This document shows positions 23,701-29,936 of a stretch of 37,002 nucleotides of DNA, piece after piece. Source of the DNA: Lacticaseibacillus jixianensis. GTDB taxonomy: Bacteria > Bacillota > Bacilli > Lactobacillales > Lactobacillaceae. The notes beneath the pieces were generated by a model. It ran no database searches. It was not told the origin of the DNA and saw nothing but the letters and a program-made list of their open reading frames with translations. The stretch's first letter is position 1. Each line of letters begins with the position of its first letter. The position numbers were made by a program, and so were the translations under genes. The DNA lies in NCBI RefSeq assembly GCF_003946485.1, contig NZ_RHOJ01000025.1, positions 1-37,002 on the forward strand. Reading direction: 5' to 3'.

Positions 23701-24525
23701 GAACCGACCGGCAGAGTGCCGCATGGTATCTTGGTCAAGACTAAGGTAGGGATGCCGCCGGCGGTCCACGAGCCGACCGGCAGAGTGCCAAACGGTATCC
23801 TGGTGAAGACTAAGGTAGGAATGCCGCCAGCGGTCCACGAACCGACCGGCAGAGTGCCGCATGGTATCTTGGTCAAGACTAAGGTAGGGATGCCGCCGGC
23901 GGTCCACGAGCCGACCGGCAGAGTGCCAAACGGTATCCTGGTGAAGACTAAGGTAGGAATGCCGCCAGCGGTCCACGAACCGACCGGAAGAGTGCCGTAT
24001 GGTATCTTGGTCAAGACTAAGGTAGGGATGCCGCCAGCAGTTCACGCGCCAATTATCCACAAGGTACCTACTGGGATAATCGTGAAGACTCAGGTGCCAC
24101 CAGCGGTTCACGCACCACGGAGCAGGGTGCCAGAAGGCGTCATCGTTCAGACTCAGGTGCCGCCGACAACGCCTGGCTCGAAGGCGAAAGTGCCAAACGG
24201 ACCTGCGCCAAAGACTCAGGTCCCCCCTGCGGCGCCAGCACCGAATGGCACCCCGGAGGCGAAAGTCACCGTGCCGCACGGCGAACCGTTGCGGCCGCGT
24301 CCAGTTGCTAACGATCGCACCCCTGAAGCAATCATCACCAGTACGAACGGGTCATCAACTCCCGACACCACGCGTCCGGGCATGCGGCACGTCGGCTTTA
24401 ACCGCGCCAAGCTGCCGAGCACCGGTGACCGGGAGAATGTGGCCTTAACCGGGATTGGTGCTATGGTTTCCATCATCTTTGGCGTTCTTGGCCTGACTAA
24501 GAAGCGTCAGCGCCGGACGAACTAG
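20728..24525 (+). CDS. LPSTG-anchored L-type lectin adhesin with long tandem repeats
   Basis: The 1265-residue surface protein starts at GTG 20728 (AAGGAG 8 bases upstream; a GTG at 20719 overlaps that site). In order it has: a KxYKxGKxW-like signal peptide (KMYRSGKMW, 17-25; cleavage near Ala48); an Ala/Ser/Thr-rich low-complexity stalk (49-175); a legume-type lectin domain (about 180-455; GGDGVAFGFHD, FRYIEIDYNP); MucBP-like and mucin-binding-like beta modules (about 455-740); sixteen 23-residue repeats (743-1110); degenerate Pro/Val repeats; LPSTG (1229-1233), a membrane segment and KKRQRRTN. Such proteins bind host or plant glycans and are covalently attached by sortase A. A terminator follows. 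Repeat number probably varies between strains. Lectin and anchor are firm; the ligand is unknown. Confidence 0.93.
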   Translation: MRNNLHNNRCNLKRRYKMYRSGKMWMVSAILFVGTASTLMMGGHSVQAAAGADGQPVISRQAVPLTGQTDGDEAAAAPKAAASAALPASAAPTATTGAPAQGEVAPVAATSASEATPSSAAAPEASSATSVASGVSSAASGASSATSGNSAAPSLAASAASAAATSAALTAGTGTASAADNQNGLSMANLTTDNYAQAFNFNGTAKYDQTTKTVTLTDDVNQEAGSITLKDKISLSQSFVLKGELNIGARDQISHGGGDGVAFGFHDANSDLVGLGGAGLGLAGIPDAIGWKADTTYNWVDSNQAGPDPSAFSNGPEAPNSPGYGGGLAFGAFIKTAKNVIGLGQGLPDAGHATTIADGAQAIDSPAPGFKEDPTADPTSWQGDFRYIEIDYNPNDGGRKLLTVIYDGKRWQMDITDWAADKTDTAFFISAGTAANANLQQFKLDSFTFHPAATVDVKYEYTTDSTVNDALEKDPTATVDPKTLTEIPGYVGLVDYPTGAFVDQQYLTYPQSIPGYRYVRLYETSIPANGSLSLQGNNGTVIYLYRKTGNGGQKALIQFWDGTEHKELGQPVTVEGDSNTLSDYSDGAAIAAYKQAGYQYDPYYDQTVNVDESGGLHNAIYFDDDNKTTQKFNVYLFHDVQNTPEQESFTRTIKYVRDTDGSQLYPTVYQNISFTISKTIDKVANTTTYNNPSYTFEYLASPRHIRGWLPDIDTVSELTFDMQHVPTQDQLNVVVKYHEETGLVPNGILVKTKVGMPPAVHEPTGRVPNGILVKTKVGMPPAVHEPTGRVPNGILVKTKVGMPPAIHEPTGRVPNGILVKTKVGMPPAVHEPTGRVPNGILVKTKVGMPPAIHEPTGRVPNGILVKTKVGMPPAVHEPTGRVPNGILVKTKVGMPPAVHEPTGRVPNGILVKTKVGMPPAVHEPTGRVPNGILVKTKVGMPPAVHEPTGRVPHGILVKTKVGMPPAVHEPTGRVPNGILVKTKVGMPPAVHEPTGRVPHGILVKTKVGMPPAVHEPTGRVPNGILVKTKVGMPPAVHEPTGRVPHGILVKTKVGMPPAVHEPTGRVPNGILVKTKVGMPPAVHEPTGRVPYGILVKTKVGMPPAVHAPIIHKVPTGIIVKTQVPPAVHAPRSRVPEGVIVQTQVPPTTPGSKAKVPNGPAPKTQVPPAAPAPNGTPEAKVTVPHGEPLRPRPVANDRTPEAIITSTNGSSTPDTTRPGMRHVGFNRAKLPSTGDRENVALTGIGAMVSIIFGVLGLTKKRQRRTN
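22954..24057 (+). repeat. sixteen 69-bp tandem repeats, the last eight as four 138-bp dimers
   Basis: Sixteen in-frame units of 69 bp (23 residues, core VPNGILVKTKVGMPP) run without gaps. Units 3 and 5 have AIHEP in place of AVHEP. From unit 9 the units alternate RVPNG and RVPHG: units 9, 11, 13 and 15 agree base for base apart from one change at the end of unit 15, and units 10, 12 and 14 match each other, giving a 138-bp higher-order repeat. Unit 16 is degenerate (RVPYG and AVHAP). Confidence 0.95.
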
Positions 24526-24568
24526 ACTCTGGCCTGGGATAGATAGACCTGCGTTAACGCACAGAAGA

Positions 24569-24606
24569 CCAGCCGACAGAGGATCACTCTCTACCGGCTG
24601 GCCTTT
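24569..24606 (+). terminator. terminator of the adhesin gene
   Basis: CCAGCCG (24569-24575) pairs with CGGCTGG (24595-24601), with extra AGAG/CTCT pairing inside, followed by CCTTTT. It starts 44 bases after the stop codon. Confidence 0.75.
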
Positions 24607-24726
24607 TCTGATGGCCGCTGTGCCGCGGTTCCATGTGAAACAATGGGCAGCGCTGGGAAGACCACGTTATCTTATTAACCGCCTGAGAGCTTGGCCAGGC
24701 GCGCTTACCTTCGCCAGACAATTGTG

Positions 24727-24755
24727 TTGACCCCGCAGAATATTAATGGTTAAAT
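24727..24755 (+). promoter_or_regulatory. possible promoter for the envelope gene pair
   Basis: TTGACC (24727-24732) and TTAAAT (24750-24755) are 17 bases apart. The leader to GTG 24991 would be about 230 bases, and no gene is seen in it. The gap 24526-24990 otherwise holds only the adhesin terminator. Confidence 0.35.
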
Positions 24756-24990
24756 AAATCTGGAATCCCTTACATCAATACAGAATAATCGGCCGATTAT
24801 GGAAATAAGTGTTATCTAATGCGAGTTGCGAATGTGCAACACGCGGCGAGGCGCTTGTCAGGTGAGTGCGCAGGCATTCAGACGGCCGATTTTTTTGTGC
24901 GCTCGGCCGCCCGCCTGAAGCGAGAGGTTCCGACGGCAAGTGGTGTGGATAAGCCCGGAGACCGGGTGCACTGGGGAGGAGTGGATAAAA

Positions 24991-26163
24991 GTGAAACAGA
25001 ATGCGAGTGGGGGCGGCTTTTTTAAGCGGCACCTCAAGTTGGTGATCCTGGTGGTCGTGGTGCTGGCGGGTGGTGGCTTCGGGGCGTACCAGTACCTGGC
25101 GGTGCGGCCGGCCGCGGTGATCGACGCGGTGAAGCCGGCGTTCACGGGCTACACGGGCGCGGGCAAGGCGACGTACAACCGGTCGCAGGCGCGCGGCGCA
25201 ATTTTTAAAATATTACTGGCGAAAGGCGGCATCGGTGCCAGCGACGCCGCGCTGATCGCCGCGGGCCGCGCGCCAAGCAAGTACGAGAGCGACGTGAACC
25301 TGGCCAACAAGGTGGCGGACGCGCAGACGCAGCTGGCCAGCGTCACGATCGCCTTCAGCAAGGCTTCCGGCCTCAAAAACGGTGAGCACATCACGCTGAA
25401 GCTGAAGGCGCCGGCGGACCTGCCCATCCAAAGTGGCACCAAGGACGTCAAGGTCAGCGGGCTGAAGCCGGTCACGACCTACACGGCCAAGCAGGCGATG
25501 GGCGCAGCGCCGCGGTTTCTGGGCGTCGCCGGCTTCGGCTACGTCAAGGACGACAAGCGGCGCGCCGCCCGCTTTGACGGCGGCGAGGCCCGGTATTTGA
25601 AAAATGGCGATCAGGTGACCTATCGCCTCGCGAGCTCCTACCGCCGGGCGCAGCGCGAGCGCGGGCGCAGGCTGAAGGGCGCGGCGGCGGTGACGTACAA
25701 GGTGGCCGGCCTGCCGGCGCTGAAGGACATCGCCGACTGGAAGCAGCTGGCCGAGTACGCGGACAGCTACGCCCACCGGATCAACAGTAGCGGCGACGCG
25801 GTCCAGTACACGCTGGTGGCGACCAAGTGCTACGCGGAGGTCATGGACCGCGAGCGGGCGCTGGCTGCCTACCGGTACGCCTCGCCGGACGTGATCAAGG
25901 AAGCGCCCGCCGCCGCCTCGTTTTTGACCTACGCGGTGATTTATAAAATGACCGCGCACACGGTGGACGCGGCCCTCAACGTGCCGGACCGCATCACGTA
26001 TCCCGCGTACGGCCGCGAGACCATCCCCTATTACGACGGCAAGCTGGACCTGGCGCACATCGACGACGCAAAGTGGCAGCAGACCGCGGCCCAGTCCGAG
26101 GCCGATGCGATCGCGACGTTCAAGAGCGAGCACGCCCACGCCGCCTTGGTGACCTTATCATGA
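24991..26163 (+). CDS. single-pass membrane protein of unknown function (TcaA/YvbJ-like layout)
   Basis: From GTG 24991 (GGGGAGGAG about 9 bases upstream) the protein has 390 residues: a short basic cytoplasmic N-terminus, one membrane segment (about 16-36, LVILVVVVLAGGGFGAYQYL) and a long extracellular part. The stretch VKPAFTGYTGAGKATYN after the membrane, and later LKNGDQVTYRLA, resemble the repeated beta domains of Firmicute envelope proteins such as TcaA and YvbJ, but the zinc ribbon those proteins carry at the N-terminus is absent. Very rich in Ala, Lys and Arg and very GC-rich. Its last codons overlap the next gene by four bases (ATGA), so the two products are probably made together. 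Function unknown; family resemblance is weak. Confidence 0.75.
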   Translation: MKQNASGGGFFKRHLKLVILVVVVLAGGGFGAYQYLAVRPAAVIDAVKPAFTGYTGAGKATYNRSQARGAIFKILLAKGGIGASDAALIAAGRAPSKYESDVNLANKVADAQTQLASVTIAFSKASGLKNGEHITLKLKAPADLPIQSGTKDVKVSGLKPVTTYTAKQAMGAAPRFLGVAGFGYVKDDKRRAARFDGGEARYLKNGDQVTYRLASSYRRAQRERGRRLKGAAAVTYKVAGLPALKDIADWKQLAEYADSYAHRINSSGDAVQYTLVATKCYAEVMDRERALAAYRYASPDVIKEAPAAASFLTYAVIYKMTAHTVDAALNVPDRITYPAYGRETIPYYDGKLDLAHIDDAKWQQTAAQSEADAIATFKSEHAHAALVTLS

Positions 26164-27419
26164 GGCGCGGGGGAGTGCGGCGGGCGTTTGGCCCGTGGCG
26201 GTGGCTGCTCGCGGTCGCGGTGCTGCTGGCGGCGGCCGGCTGTGCCAAGGGGGCCGGTGGGGCCGGTCCGGCGGCCAGCCCGACGCAAAAGCAGGTCCAG
26301 CAGGTGGCGGCGCAGGGCGCGGCCATCGCGAAGACGCAGGACCCGCAGGCCCAGCGCCAGCAGCTCGCCAAGCTGGCGGCCCGCGCGCAGGCTTTTAACC
26401 AGAAGAAGGGCGCCGCGAAGGCCGTGAAGGCGGCCTACCGCAAGGCCCTGGCGGCGGGGAAGAAGGCCGTGAGCGCCAGCGAGAAGCGGCTGCTGACGGC
26501 CAGCCGCGCCAAGGCGGCTAAGGAAGAAACCGAGAAAACGATCGGCGAGAAGCTGACGCGGCTGGCCGGACTGGCCAAGACCGTCTCGGCCGACGCGGGG
26601 CTCGTGTACCCGAAGGCCGCGCGGGCGGCGTTGCTCAAGGACATTGCCGCGCAGACCAAGCAGCTGCAGGCCACGCGGACGCAGGTGATCCTGGCGGTGG
26701 ATGACCCGCAGCGCTACCTGGACGCGTATCAGACGTACGTCGTGGAAGGCAAGGAGCGAGATCAGGAAACCAATCTCAGCGGCGACTGGGGAGACCCGCA
26801 AACCACGCCGGATGTGCTCGCCGCGGTCGGCCTGACCAAGGACAAGTTCACGCGGATTTTTGGCGGGCTTCATGAATATTACGGGCGCGCCGTTGGCCAC
26901 GGCTTCGTCTCGTATGAGCAGGCGCTGCCGGCGGTCGAGAAGGCCATCGATAAGCTGTATGCCGGGGACTACGCGGACCAGCCCGTCAAGATCACCCAGA
27001 TGAATTTTTACCTGATCAAAAAGGGTGACTTCGCCGGGCTCGTCGGGCAGTGGCGGCCGGTGGCCCTCTACGCCGTCCGCGCCACTGGCACTGCGGGCTA
27101 CAGCTGGGACAACGATGTTGAGAACATCAAGCCGCTTTCGGCGACGAAGTATCACATCAGCGATGGCACCGTCACCCTGCGTGGTCAGAATCAGAAGCCG
27201 GTGATGGTGGGCACTGACGGTTCCGCGGCGGCAGAAATTGATGAAAGCGTTGAGGGCGAGCTCTCCTACTCGGGTGATCTTGCGGGCACGACGTATATCA
27301 TCACTTTCATGACTAAGGGCGCGGATCCGGAAGATATGCCAAACCTTAATCGCCAGAAGGAACACATTGTGATTTATACCAACAAGCCCCGGTCGGCCGT
27401 TGTGTACGAACGGCAGTAG
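26160..27419 (+). CDS. lipoprotein of unknown function with Ala/Lys-rich helical region
   Basis: The 419-residue protein begins at ATG 26160, overlapping the previous stop by four bases. It has a lipoprotein signal with lipobox AAGC (Cys28), an Ala/Gln/Lys-rich, probably coiled region (about 35-200) and a C-terminal, probably beta-rich domain (about 275-419, starting FAGLVGQWRPVALYAV). No enzyme motif is visible. Coupled translation with the membrane protein before it suggests the two form an extracellular complex at the membrane surface. A longer frame from 26073 is rejected because it lies within the upstream gene and would lose the lipoprotein signal. An imperfect hairpin without a T-run follows the stop codon (27421-27449). 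Confidence 0.78.
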   Translation: MRRGGVRRAFGPWRWLLAVAVLLAAAGCAKGAGGAGPAASPTQKQVQQVAAQGAAIAKTQDPQAQRQQLAKLAARAQAFNQKKGAAKAVKAAYRKALAAGKKAVSASEKRLLTASRAKAAKEETEKTIGEKLTRLAGLAKTVSADAGLVYPKAARAALLKDIAAQTKQLQATRTQVILAVDDPQRYLDAYQTYVVEGKERDQETNLSGDWGDPQTTPDVLAAVGLTKDKFTRIFGGLHEYYGRAVGHGFVSYEQALPAVEKAIDKLYAGDYADQPVKITQMNFYLIKKGDFAGLVGQWRPVALYAVRATGTAGYSWDNDVENIKPLSATKYHISDGTVTLRGQNQKPVMVGTDGSAAAEIDESVEGELSYSGDLAGTTYIITFMTKGADPEDMPNLNRQKEHIVIYTNKPRSAVVYERQ

Positions 27420-27523
27420 TGGGTTGCAATAAAAAAGCAGTGCAATCCCGCCCAAATGCGAGGATAATTTTCCCTGAATAGGGTTTCACAGCGGCCGGCA
27501 GGCGAGAAAAGCGAGGTGCGGGG

Positions 27524-29347
27524 ATGGAGATTCAGCAACGGCAGCGGGAGATCGGGGCCTTTTTCCGCGACTACCGGCTGCGGGCCGGGGTGTCCCTGCG
27601 CGAAGCCGCGGGGCCGGTGATGTCGGCGGCCAAGCTGTCGCGGTTCGAGCGCGGGGCGACCAACATCAGTGCCGACACGGCGCTGGCTTTGATGCACCGG
27701 CTGGGGATGCAGCTGTCGGAGTTCGTGCGGCTGGCCGCCGAGAGCGCCTATGCGCTGCCGACCAACAGCGCGGCCATCTGGCTGCAGGACTGGCCCCGCG
27801 TGCGCCGGGCTAACGCGGCGTACGTCGCGGCCCATGCCGGCGATCCGCAGACCTGGCTGCAGGACATCGTGGCCCTGCTGGTGAAAACGCAGGCCGAACC
27901 GCTCGGCAGCGCGATGCAACTGAGCGTCCAGGAGGAGCGGCGGCTCAGCGCTTTTCTCGCCTATCCGCATCACTGGCGGCGGGTCGAAATGAGCCTGATC
28001 GAGGCCTGCGCCCCGCTTGCCAGCAGCGAGTTTCGCCAGGAATGCTGGGCGCGCCTGGCGCTGGCATTCGGGGCGACCGACCACCAAGTCGAGCGGCTGG
28101 CGATCCGGCAGGCGCTGCTCACGGCGGCGGTGAAGTTCGGCGAGTGGGCGGCGTTTGAGGCGGGCCTGCCGGAGCTGGTGAAGGTCCTGGACACGCCGGC
28201 GCTGCGGCCCCTGCTAAACGATCGTGTCACCGCGGCGGCCCTGCTGAAGCAGATCGGGCGCTGGCACGCGGCGGGTCAGCCGGCGACGTGGCCGGCGATC
28301 GATGACCTGCTGGCCGCGGTGAATGCCGTCGCGGCACCGGGGTTCGCCCAGTCGCTCCAGGCACTCTGGGACTGCGCGCAGCAGCCCCGCCCGGCGCACC
28401 ATCACCGGGCGCCTGGCCAGGCGGCTGCCGCCAAGTCCGCAAACGCGCCGACTACCGCGCCGACCGCCGCAGCCGCGGAGCCAACCGCCCAGCCCTTCAG
28501 CGGCCCCGCCATGGCGGCTTTGCGCGAGCGGCGGCAGGTCACGCTGCGGGACGCCAGCATCGCCTGGGCGCCGTCCACGCAGCTGCGGTTTGAGCGCGGC
28601 GAGACCCAGCTGGGCATTGCGCGGCTGGACCTGCTCAAGGATTTTCTCCTGAGCAGCTGGCGGGACCTCATCAGCGGCCACTACAACTTCCACGTCAACC
28701 TGGTCGCCCACTACCGCAGTCAGGTCGGCGCGTACTACCACGCCGGCAAGCTCACCGAGGAGAGCGCGCACGCGTTGGCGGATGAGTTCGCTGCGCGCGC
28801 CAGCGACTTGGCCGAGCCGGTGCGCAACCTCCAACGCTTTGAGGTGCTGGCCTACGCGTACACCGGCGTGGCGGCCCCGCTGCCGCCCGCGGACCTGGCG
28901 GCGATCCAGGATCTATTGAAAAAGGCGCCGGGCTGGAACGGCGACCTGTGCCTGCTGTTTGCCGACGTCGCCAAGGCGCTGCCCGCCGCTTTTGACTACC
29001 ACCTGTGGCGCAGCCTGTACGTGCTGGACCAGGCGCCGAAACTGCAGGTGGCCAACCCGTTTAACGTCGACTTCACGGTGGCCGTCAGCATTGCCCACGC
29101 GGGGGATGCCGCGCTGGCCCGCGCGATGCAGTCGGACCTCGCGGTGCTTGCGGCCTGGCCGCTGCTGCAGTGCCCCAATGACTGGTCGCTGTCGGCCCAC
29201 CTGGCCAGCCTGGTCTGCCAGTGGGTCCAGACGCCGACTGCGGAGGCAAAGGCGGCCATCGAGCGGCACGTGCAGGCCATGGTCACGCTGGGCTACACGG
29301 CGCTGGCGGCGGATGCGCAAGAGAGCCTGGCGGCGGTGGTGAAGTGA
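27524..29347 (+). CDS. tandem (double) Rgg-type transcriptional regulator
   Basis: The 607-residue protein is twice the length of an Rgg/MutR regulator (about 285-300). Residues 8-68 are a good Rgg helix-turn-helix (FFRDYRLRAGVSLREAAG, then KLSRFERGATNIS). They are followed by an alpha-helical repeat region like the Rgg C-terminal peptide-binding domain, then a His/Ala/Pro/Thr-rich linker (about 284-325). A second helix-turn-helix-like segment (about 328-385; LRERRQVTLRDAS, then QLRFERGETQL) and another helical domain complete it. The second DNA-binding segment lacks one residue in the LSRFERG block (LRFERG), so it may be degenerate. Rgg proteins respond to short peptides and control adjacent genes. 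The neighbours are the membrane protein/lipoprotein pair upstream. No short peptide gene was identified. Confidence 0.82.
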   Translation: MEIQQRQREIGAFFRDYRLRAGVSLREAAGPVMSAAKLSRFERGATNISADTALALMHRLGMQLSEFVRLAAESAYALPTNSAAIWLQDWPRVRRANAAYVAAHAGDPQTWLQDIVALLVKTQAEPLGSAMQLSVQEERRLSAFLAYPHHWRRVEMSLIEACAPLASSEFRQECWARLALAFGATDHQVERLAIRQALLTAAVKFGEWAAFEAGLPELVKVLDTPALRPLLNDRVTAAALLKQIGRWHAAGQPATWPAIDDLLAAVNAVAAPGFAQSLQALWDCAQQPRPAHHHRAPGQAAAAKSANAPTTAPTAAAAEPTAQPFSGPAMAALRERRQVTLRDASIAWAPSTQLRFERGETQLGIARLDLLKDFLLSSWRDLISGHYNFHVNLVAHYRSQVGAYYHAGKLTEESAHALADEFAARASDLAEPVRNLQRFEVLAYAYTGVAAPLPPADLAAIQDLLKKAPGWNGDLCLLFADVAKALPAAFDYHLWRSLYVLDQAPKLQVANPFNVDFTVAVSIAHAGDAALARAMQSDLAVLAAWPLLQCPNDWSLSAHLASLVCQWVQTPTAEAKAAIERHVQAMVTLGYTALAADAQESLAAVVK

Positions 29348-29387
29348 GTGTAACCAGGATTAGAGAACGTATTCGAGATGACTGGAG

Positions 29388-29416
29388 GGCCGCGGCCAAG
29401 TGTCGCGGCCTTTTTT
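29388..29416 (+). terminator. terminator of the double Rgg gene
   Basis: GGCCGCG (29388-29394) pairs with CGCGGCC (29404-29410) around a 9-base loop, followed by six T. Confidence 0.88.
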
Positions 29417-29520
29417 CTTGGAACGGTACTTCTTCTGGTGGCTGAGGCTCACGTTCAGGCGGGGCAGACTCGGGATAGCGCGAAAGAATGTGCCTCGGTC
29501 AGCTAATTAGTTTCCTACAC

Positions 29521-29543
29521 TTTCAACGGAATATCCGTTGAAA
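29521..29543. repeat. perfect 10-bp inverted repeat, possible operator
   Basis: TTTCAACGGA (29521-29530) and TCCGTTGAAA (29534-29543) are separated by ATA. No T-run follows, so a protein-binding site is as likely as an RNA hairpin. It lies about 390 bases before the mannosidase gene. Confidence 0.55.
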
Positions 29544-29794
29544 ATGTACTAAAAGAGCCAAATAACCGTAAATAATTACATTTGCGACGCAGCGGCCCGA
29601 CCATTTTGTACGCCTTGGACAATTTGAAGCGAGAACAACTTAAAGAAGAGCGCATATCTGGAACGCGACGGCTTGGCGTATCAGAGGTGTTAAGCTTGAG
29701 TCTTTGCGCTTAATTAAAGTGGAATGGCGATGACCTTGTCCAAGCTATTCGTAAAGCAAATAAGAGACTGCGCGGTATGGCTACCGTGTGAAGC

Positions 29795-29827
29795 AAAACC
29801 CCGACATGATTCTCATGTCGGGGTTTT
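29795..29827. terminator. bidirectional terminator before the mannosidase operon
   Basis: A perfect 15-bp stem (29795-29809 and 29813-29827) with a TTC loop starts with AAAA and ends with TTTT. No intact gene on either strand directly feeds it, which fits the idea of a lost gene at 29.6-29.8 kb. Confidence 0.85.
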
Positions 29828-29895
29828 CCCGTCTGCGGGACTAGGGGTATACATCTTTTCCATTGAGATGGAATGCTTTTGGTATTAACGAAAGT

Positions 29896-29909
29896 TGAAA
29901 GCGGTTTTA
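29896..29909. promoter_or_regulatory. cre-like (CcpA) site upstream of the mannosidase operon
   Basis: TGAAAGCGGTTTTA matches TGWNANCGNTNWCA at 13 of 14 positions and lies 27 bases before the start codon, a usual place for catabolite repression by CcpA. A clear -35/-10 pair was not found, although TATTAA at 29883-29888 could be a -10. Confidence 0.55.
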
Positions 29910-29936
29910 CCATCAACAGTGAAAGGAGAGGGTTAG

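Larger units (their letters stand above)
29417..29936. other. gene-free region upstream of the mannosidase operon
   Basis: About 520 bases with no complete gene. It contains a palindrome (29521-29543), a perfect terminator (29795-29827) and a cre-like site (29896-29909). Between them, short stretches read like protein without a start, such as the codons for LDNLKREQLKEERISGTRR (about 29615-29671) and WNGDDLVQAIRKANKRLRG (about 29719-29778). These may be debris of a lost gene; the family is not recognisable. Confidence 0.4.

Noticed and set aside
22954-24057. CRISPR array
   Set aside because: The 69-bp units are contiguous, with no spacers, and encode an in-frame surface stalk.
22938-24279. 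Two long minus-strand frames (358 and 441 residues) opposite the adhesin repeats
   Set aside because: The 69-bp unit is a multiple of three with no stop in these frames, so tandem repetition opens them automatically. They lack start signals and known domains.
26031-27455. 474-residue minus-strand frame opposite the lipoprotein gene
   Set aside because: Compositional shadow; the plus strand has a lipobox, an ATGA overlap and codon-level sense.
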